A stretch of 64,000 nt of DNA from Gammaproteobacteria bacterium. GTDB lineage: Bacteria; Pseudomonadota; Gammaproteobacteria; HK1. Made by a program: the position numbers and the translations under genes. Shown here in pieces: positions 61,368 through 64,000 of the stretch; the stretch's first letter is position 1; each line of letters starts with the position of its first letter. Under the pieces are notes generated by a model. It saw only the letters and a program-made list of their open reading frames with translations, did no database searches and was not told the origin of the DNA. The DNA is taken from assembly GCA_021773795.1 (NCBI GenBank), contig JAJFJT010000016.1, positions 1-64,000 of the forward strand. The letters are read 5' to 3'.

Positions 61368-62827
61368 ACGGCGAGACCACCATGCTGCTGGCCCTCGCTA
61401 TTCCCGTGCTGACGGCCGTGCTCATCGGCCTGCTGGGGCGCTGGCCCAATATGCGTGAAGCGGTGACCCTGGTGGGAGCCGGAATGTTGTTTCTGTGCGT
61501 TGCATCCCTCACTCCAGGGGTGCTAGCGGGTGAGCGCCCGGAGTTGCTGTTCATCGAGTTTTTTCCAGGCCTGAAACTTTCCTTCCTGCTCGAACCTTTG
61601 GGCATGATCTTTGCCTTGGTGGCTTCTTTCCTGTGGATCATTAATTCCATCTACTCCATCGGTTATATGCGTGGTAATCAGGAGCAGAAGCAGACCCGCT
61701 TCTATATCTGTTTTGCCGTTGCCCTCGCGAGCACCATGGGAATCGCGCTTGCCGGCAATATGCTGACCCTGTTCGTGTTCTATGAAGCGCTGACTCTCTC
61801 GACCTATCCCTTGGTGGTACATAAGGAAAGTGAGGCGGCGAGGGCCGGGGGACGGACTTATCTGGGAATCCTGCTCACCACTTCCATTGCCTTTTTGCTG
61901 CTCGCCGTAGTCTGGACCTGGTCGGCTACCGGGACCCTGGATTTTCGTGCTGGCGGAATTCTCGCGGGCGAGATGCACGGACCCATGGTAGGGGTGCTGC
62001 TGGCCCTTTATATGTTTGGTATCGGTAAGGCTGCACTGCTGCCTTTTCACCGCTGGCTGCCGGCGGCGATGGTTGCGCCTACACCGGTGAGCGCGCTGCT
62101 GCACGCGGTGGCGGTGGTCAAGGCCGGGGTCTTCAGCGTGGTCAAGGTAGTGGTGTATATCTTTGGTCTTGAATTCATGCAGGCGGAGCCGAGTACCGAC
62201 TGGCTGCTCTATATGGCTGGTGCATCCATCCTCATCGCGTCGATGGTCGCGCTGCGCCAGGACAACCTGAAGCGTCGGCTCGCCTATTCCACCGTGAGCC
62301 AGCTGTCCTATGTGACCATGGCAACGGCGATCCTGGCACCGCTCTCCATGGTCGGGGCGGCATTGCATATCGCAGCTCATGCCTTCGGCAAAATCACTCT
62401 GTTTTTTGCGGCTGGCTCCATCTATACCGCGGCTCATAAAACAAAAGTCAGTGAACTCAATGGCATCGGCTGGCGCATGCCCTGGACCATGGGCGCTTTT
62501 GCTGTCGGTAGTCTTTCCATGATCGGGGTGCCGCCTACGATCGGTTTTGTGAGCAAGTGGTACATGCTCCAGGGAGCCTTCAGTACGGGGCAGATGTTCG
62601 CGGTGGCAGTGATCTTTGTCAGCACCTTGCTGAACGCGGCCTACTTTCTGCCGGTGGTTTACGCGGCGTTTTTTCGCAAGCCTGCGGTGGGCGAAGATAG
62701 TCCAGAGCACGGCGAGGCGCCCTGGCCGGTGGTGTTGGCACTCACCCTGACTGCGGCCGGCACTATCGTCCTGTTCTTTTTGCCTGCTCTGCCCCTCGGT
62801 CTGGCAAAGGGACTGATGGGACTATAG
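61364..62827 (+). CDS. Second proton-conducting antiporter subunit (ND2/4/5, MnhD/MnhA-like)
   Basis: A 487-residue polytopic protein of the same family as the preceding gene but clearly diverged. Signatures are IFALVASFLWIINSIYSIGYMRGNQEQKQTRFYICFA (NuoL-like), FVFYEALTLSTYPLVVHKE with the helix-5 glutamate, LLPFHRWLPAAMVAPTPVSALLHAVAVVKAGVF, the NuoL/MnhA-type lysine block, and LRQDNLKRRLAYSTVSQLSYV. The SYMRGN-like loop is more NuoL/MnhA-like than MnhD-like, so it may replace the N-terminal half of MnhA. ATG overlaps the previous stop (ATGA). Confidence 0.88.
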   Translation: MNGETTMLLALAIPVLTAVLIGLLGRWPNMREAVTLVGAGMLFLCVASLTPGVLAGERPELLFIEFFPGLKLSFLLEPLGMIFALVASFLWIINSIYSIGYMRGNQEQKQTRFYICFAVALASTMGIALAGNMLTLFVFYEALTLSTYPLVVHKESEAARAGGRTYLGILLTTSIAFLLLAVVWTWSATGTLDFRAGGILAGEMHGPMVGVLLALYMFGIGKAALLPFHRWLPAAMVAPTPVSALLHAVAVVKAGVFSVVKVVVYIFGLEFMQAEPSTDWLLYMAGASILIASMVALRQDNLKRRLAYSTVSQLSYVTMATAILAPLSMVGAALHIAAHAFGKITLFFAAGSIYTAAHKTKVSELNGIGWRMPWTMGAFAVGSLSMIGVPPTIGFVSKWYMLQGAFSTGQMFAVAVIFVSTLLNAAYFLPVVYAAFFRKPAVGEDSPEHGEAPWPVVLALTLTAAGTIVLFFLPALPLGLAKGLMGL

Positions 62828-62829
62828 CT

Positions 62830-63072
62830 ATGAGTGAAAAGCATTGGCTTTACCGCGAGGAAAATCATCGCAAGCTCTGGATCTGGGGCTGTGTGTTGTT
62901 GCTGCTGACGGTGCTGGCGCAGCTGGTATTCGAGATCCATGGTCACTACGAGTTTGAGGCTTGGCTTGGCTTCGCCGCCTTTTACGGCTTCATCACCTGT
63001 GCCCTGATGGTAGTGTTTGCGAAACTGCTCGGTTTCCTCGTCAAGCGCAAGGACAGCTATTATGATGATTGA
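62830..63072 (+). CDS. Small two-helix membrane protein of the antiporter cluster
   Basis: An 80-residue protein of unknown function with two hydrophobic helices (LWIWGCVLLLLTVLAQLVF and FAAFYGFITCALMVVFAKLLGFLV), with HGHYEFEAWLGF in the connecting loop. The position between two ND-type subunits and a start two bases after the previous stop indicate a structural subunit of this complex, but no family name comes to mind. Its last ten bases overlap the next gene's start. Confidence 0.78.
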   Translation: MSEKHWLYREENHRKLWIWGCVLLLLTVLAQLVFEIHGHYEFEAWLGFAAFYGFITCALMVVFAKLLGFLVKRKDSYYDD

Positions 63073-64000
63073 GGCCTTTTCGCCGGGCCTGATCATGGTC
63101 CTTGGCGCTTTCCTGTTGCCACTGCTGCGGGGCGGCGCGCGTTCCGTATTGGTACTGGTGTTGCCATTGGTCGCCCTCTATCTGGTGTGGCAGGTGCCCG
63201 ATGGCGTACCGGTGACCGTACCCTTCCTCGACTACACTCTGGAGCCCGTACGCGGCGATCGCATGAGTCGCCTGTTCGCTACGATCTTTTCTCTGATGGG
63301 TTTTGTGGGCGGCATCTACGCCTACAAGCAGGCGCGCCTGCTGGAGCTCTGTGCCGCCTATGTCTATGCTGGTGCGGCCATATGTGCCGCTATGGCCGGG
63401 GATCTCATCACTCTGTTCGCCTTCTGGGAAGTGATGGCGGTGGGATCTACCGTAGTAATCTGGTCGGCGGGCTCGCAGGGCGCTTACCGTGCCGGCATGC
63501 GCTATGTTTTGATTCACCTGCTCGGTGGCGTGGTGCTGATGGCGGGAATCGTGGCCTACGTGGGCGCAACCGGTTCGATCTCTTTCAATGCCATCGATAC
63601 CTCGGCCCCGGGGGCGTGGTTGATCCTGGCGGGCTTCCTCGTCAATGCCGGCGCGCCACCGCTCTCGGCCTGGATCGGGGATGCCTATCCCGAGGCCTCA
63701 CCGAGCGGCACCGTATTCCTCTCTGCTTTTACCACCAAGACCGCCGTCTATGTACTTATGCGCGGTTTTCCCGGTGCCGAGATATTGATCTTTATCGGCC
63801 TGTACATGATTTTCTACGGTATCATCTACGCGCTGCTGGAAAACGATATGCGGCGCATCCTTGCCTATAGCATTATCAACCAGGTGGGATTCATGGTGAC
63901 CGGCATAGGCATTGGCACGGAGATGGCGATCAACGGCACCGCTGCCCACGCTTTTGCCCATATCATCTATAAGGCTTTGTTGCTGATGGCTGCCGGTGCG
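63062..64000 (+). CDS. Third proton-conducting antiporter subunit (ND2/4/5 family), 3' end outside window
   Basis: An open frame running off the window end, at least 313 residues. It starts at ATG 63062 or 63065, with AAGGA at 63050-63054, overlapping the small-protein gene. Residues show GDLITLFAFWEVMAVGSTVVIW (helix-5 glutamate), LVNAGAPPLSAWIGDAYPEASPSGTVFLSAFTTKTAVYVLMR, the helix-7 lysine motif in MnhD/HyfB style, LLENDMRRILAYSIINQVGFM, and HAFAHIIYKALLLMAAG, where the helix-8 lysine is seen just before the edge. It is the third ND-type subunit of the cluster. Confidence 0.9.
   Translation, partial: MMIEAFSPGLIMVLGAFLLPLLRGGARSVLVLVLPLVALYLVWQVPDGVPVTVPFLDYTLEPVRGDRMSRLFATIFSLMGFVGGIYAYKQARLLELCAAYVYAGAAICAAMAGDLITLFAFWEVMAVGSTVVIWSAGSQGAYRAGMRYVLIHLLGGVVLMAGIVAYVGATGSISFNAIDTSAPGAWLILAGFLVNAGAPPLSAWIGDAYPEASPSGTVFLSAFTTKTAVYVLMRGFPGAEILIFIGLYMIFYGIIYALLENDMRRILAYSIINQVGFMVTGIGIGTEMAINGTAAHAFAHIIYKALLLMAAGA

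Noticed and set aside
61523-62710. 395-codon open frame on the minus strand inside the second ND-type antiporter gene
   Set aside because: Composition is His/Gln/Arg-rich and lacks any family signal. The plus-strand frame has clear NuoL/MnhA motifs, so this is an antisense shadow of a GC-rich gene.

Overview
The window looks like chromosomal DNA from a Gammaproteobacterium. The evidence is the clpS-clpA pair, the mnmA-hflD pair, a YhdP-family protein of about 1,300 residues, an adenylosuccinate lyase of the E. coli type, and a polysaccharide locus ending like the Pseudomonas WbpV-WbpL-WbpM set. A two-subunit 2-oxoacid:ferredoxin oxidoreductase, a malonyl-CoA decarboxylase and an Mrp/Mbh-type cation/proton antiporter cluster would suit a chemolithotrophic or marine lineage such as Chromatiales. 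That placement is inference only. No rRNA, tRNA or CRISPR array was seen.

Region 1 (1-32.9 kb, all plus strand) is one long surface-glycan locus, mostly with overlapping or closely spaced genes. It begins inside a nonulosonate (pseudaminic-acid type) synthase. A cytidylyltransferase, a Gfo/Idh/MocA dehydrogenase, a PLP aminotransferase, a GNAT acetyltransferase, an unrecognised protein and a KpsC/KpsS-like capsule transferase follow (1-7 kb). Next is a dTDP-sugar module (7.1-16.2 kb): rfbB, rfbA, rfbC, a sugar C-methyltransferase, a 3,4-ketoisomerase-like protein, a second aminotransferase, two extra methyltransferases and two SDR enzymes, with no recognisable rmlD. A glycosyltransferase block (16.5-24.8 kb) contains an OafA-type O-acyltransferase and several AT-rich genes. 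The locus ends with wbjB-wbjC-wbjD (UDP-L-FucNAc synthesis), wbpV-, wbpL- and wbpM-like genes (undecaprenyl-linked initiation with a D-QuiNAc/FucNAc-type sugar) and galU. No flippase, polymerase or ABC exporter is visible.

Region 2 (32.9-40.1 kb) holds a DapA-like aldolase on the plus strand and then minus-strand housekeeping genes: a short secretin-like protein, a small DUF7931-type protein, purB, an MlaC-like lipid-binding protein, clpA and clpS. Region 3 (40.1-57.1 kb) holds korAB, an unknown protein, an EamA transporter, a truncated haemoglobin, an AcuI-like reductase, malonyl-CoA decarboxylase, a fused ETF beta-alpha protein, a lipoprotein, hflD, mnmA and the YhdP-like giant. Region 4 (57.3-64 kb) is an antiporter cluster in the order E-F-G-(MbhD+MbhE)-B-C-D-D-small-D. 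It runs off the window end.

The most distinctive unannotated signals are small mobile or palindromic elements. A 135-bp MITE-like element with a 9-bp target duplication has inserted exactly at the start codon of the malonyl-CoA decarboxylase gene, and its terminal repeat now appears to supply the ribosome-binding site. A second family (about 160 bp, plus a 58-bp derivative) flanks korAB; the longer copy sits precisely between two convergent stop codons. REP-like palindromes of one type occur at two intergenic sites.
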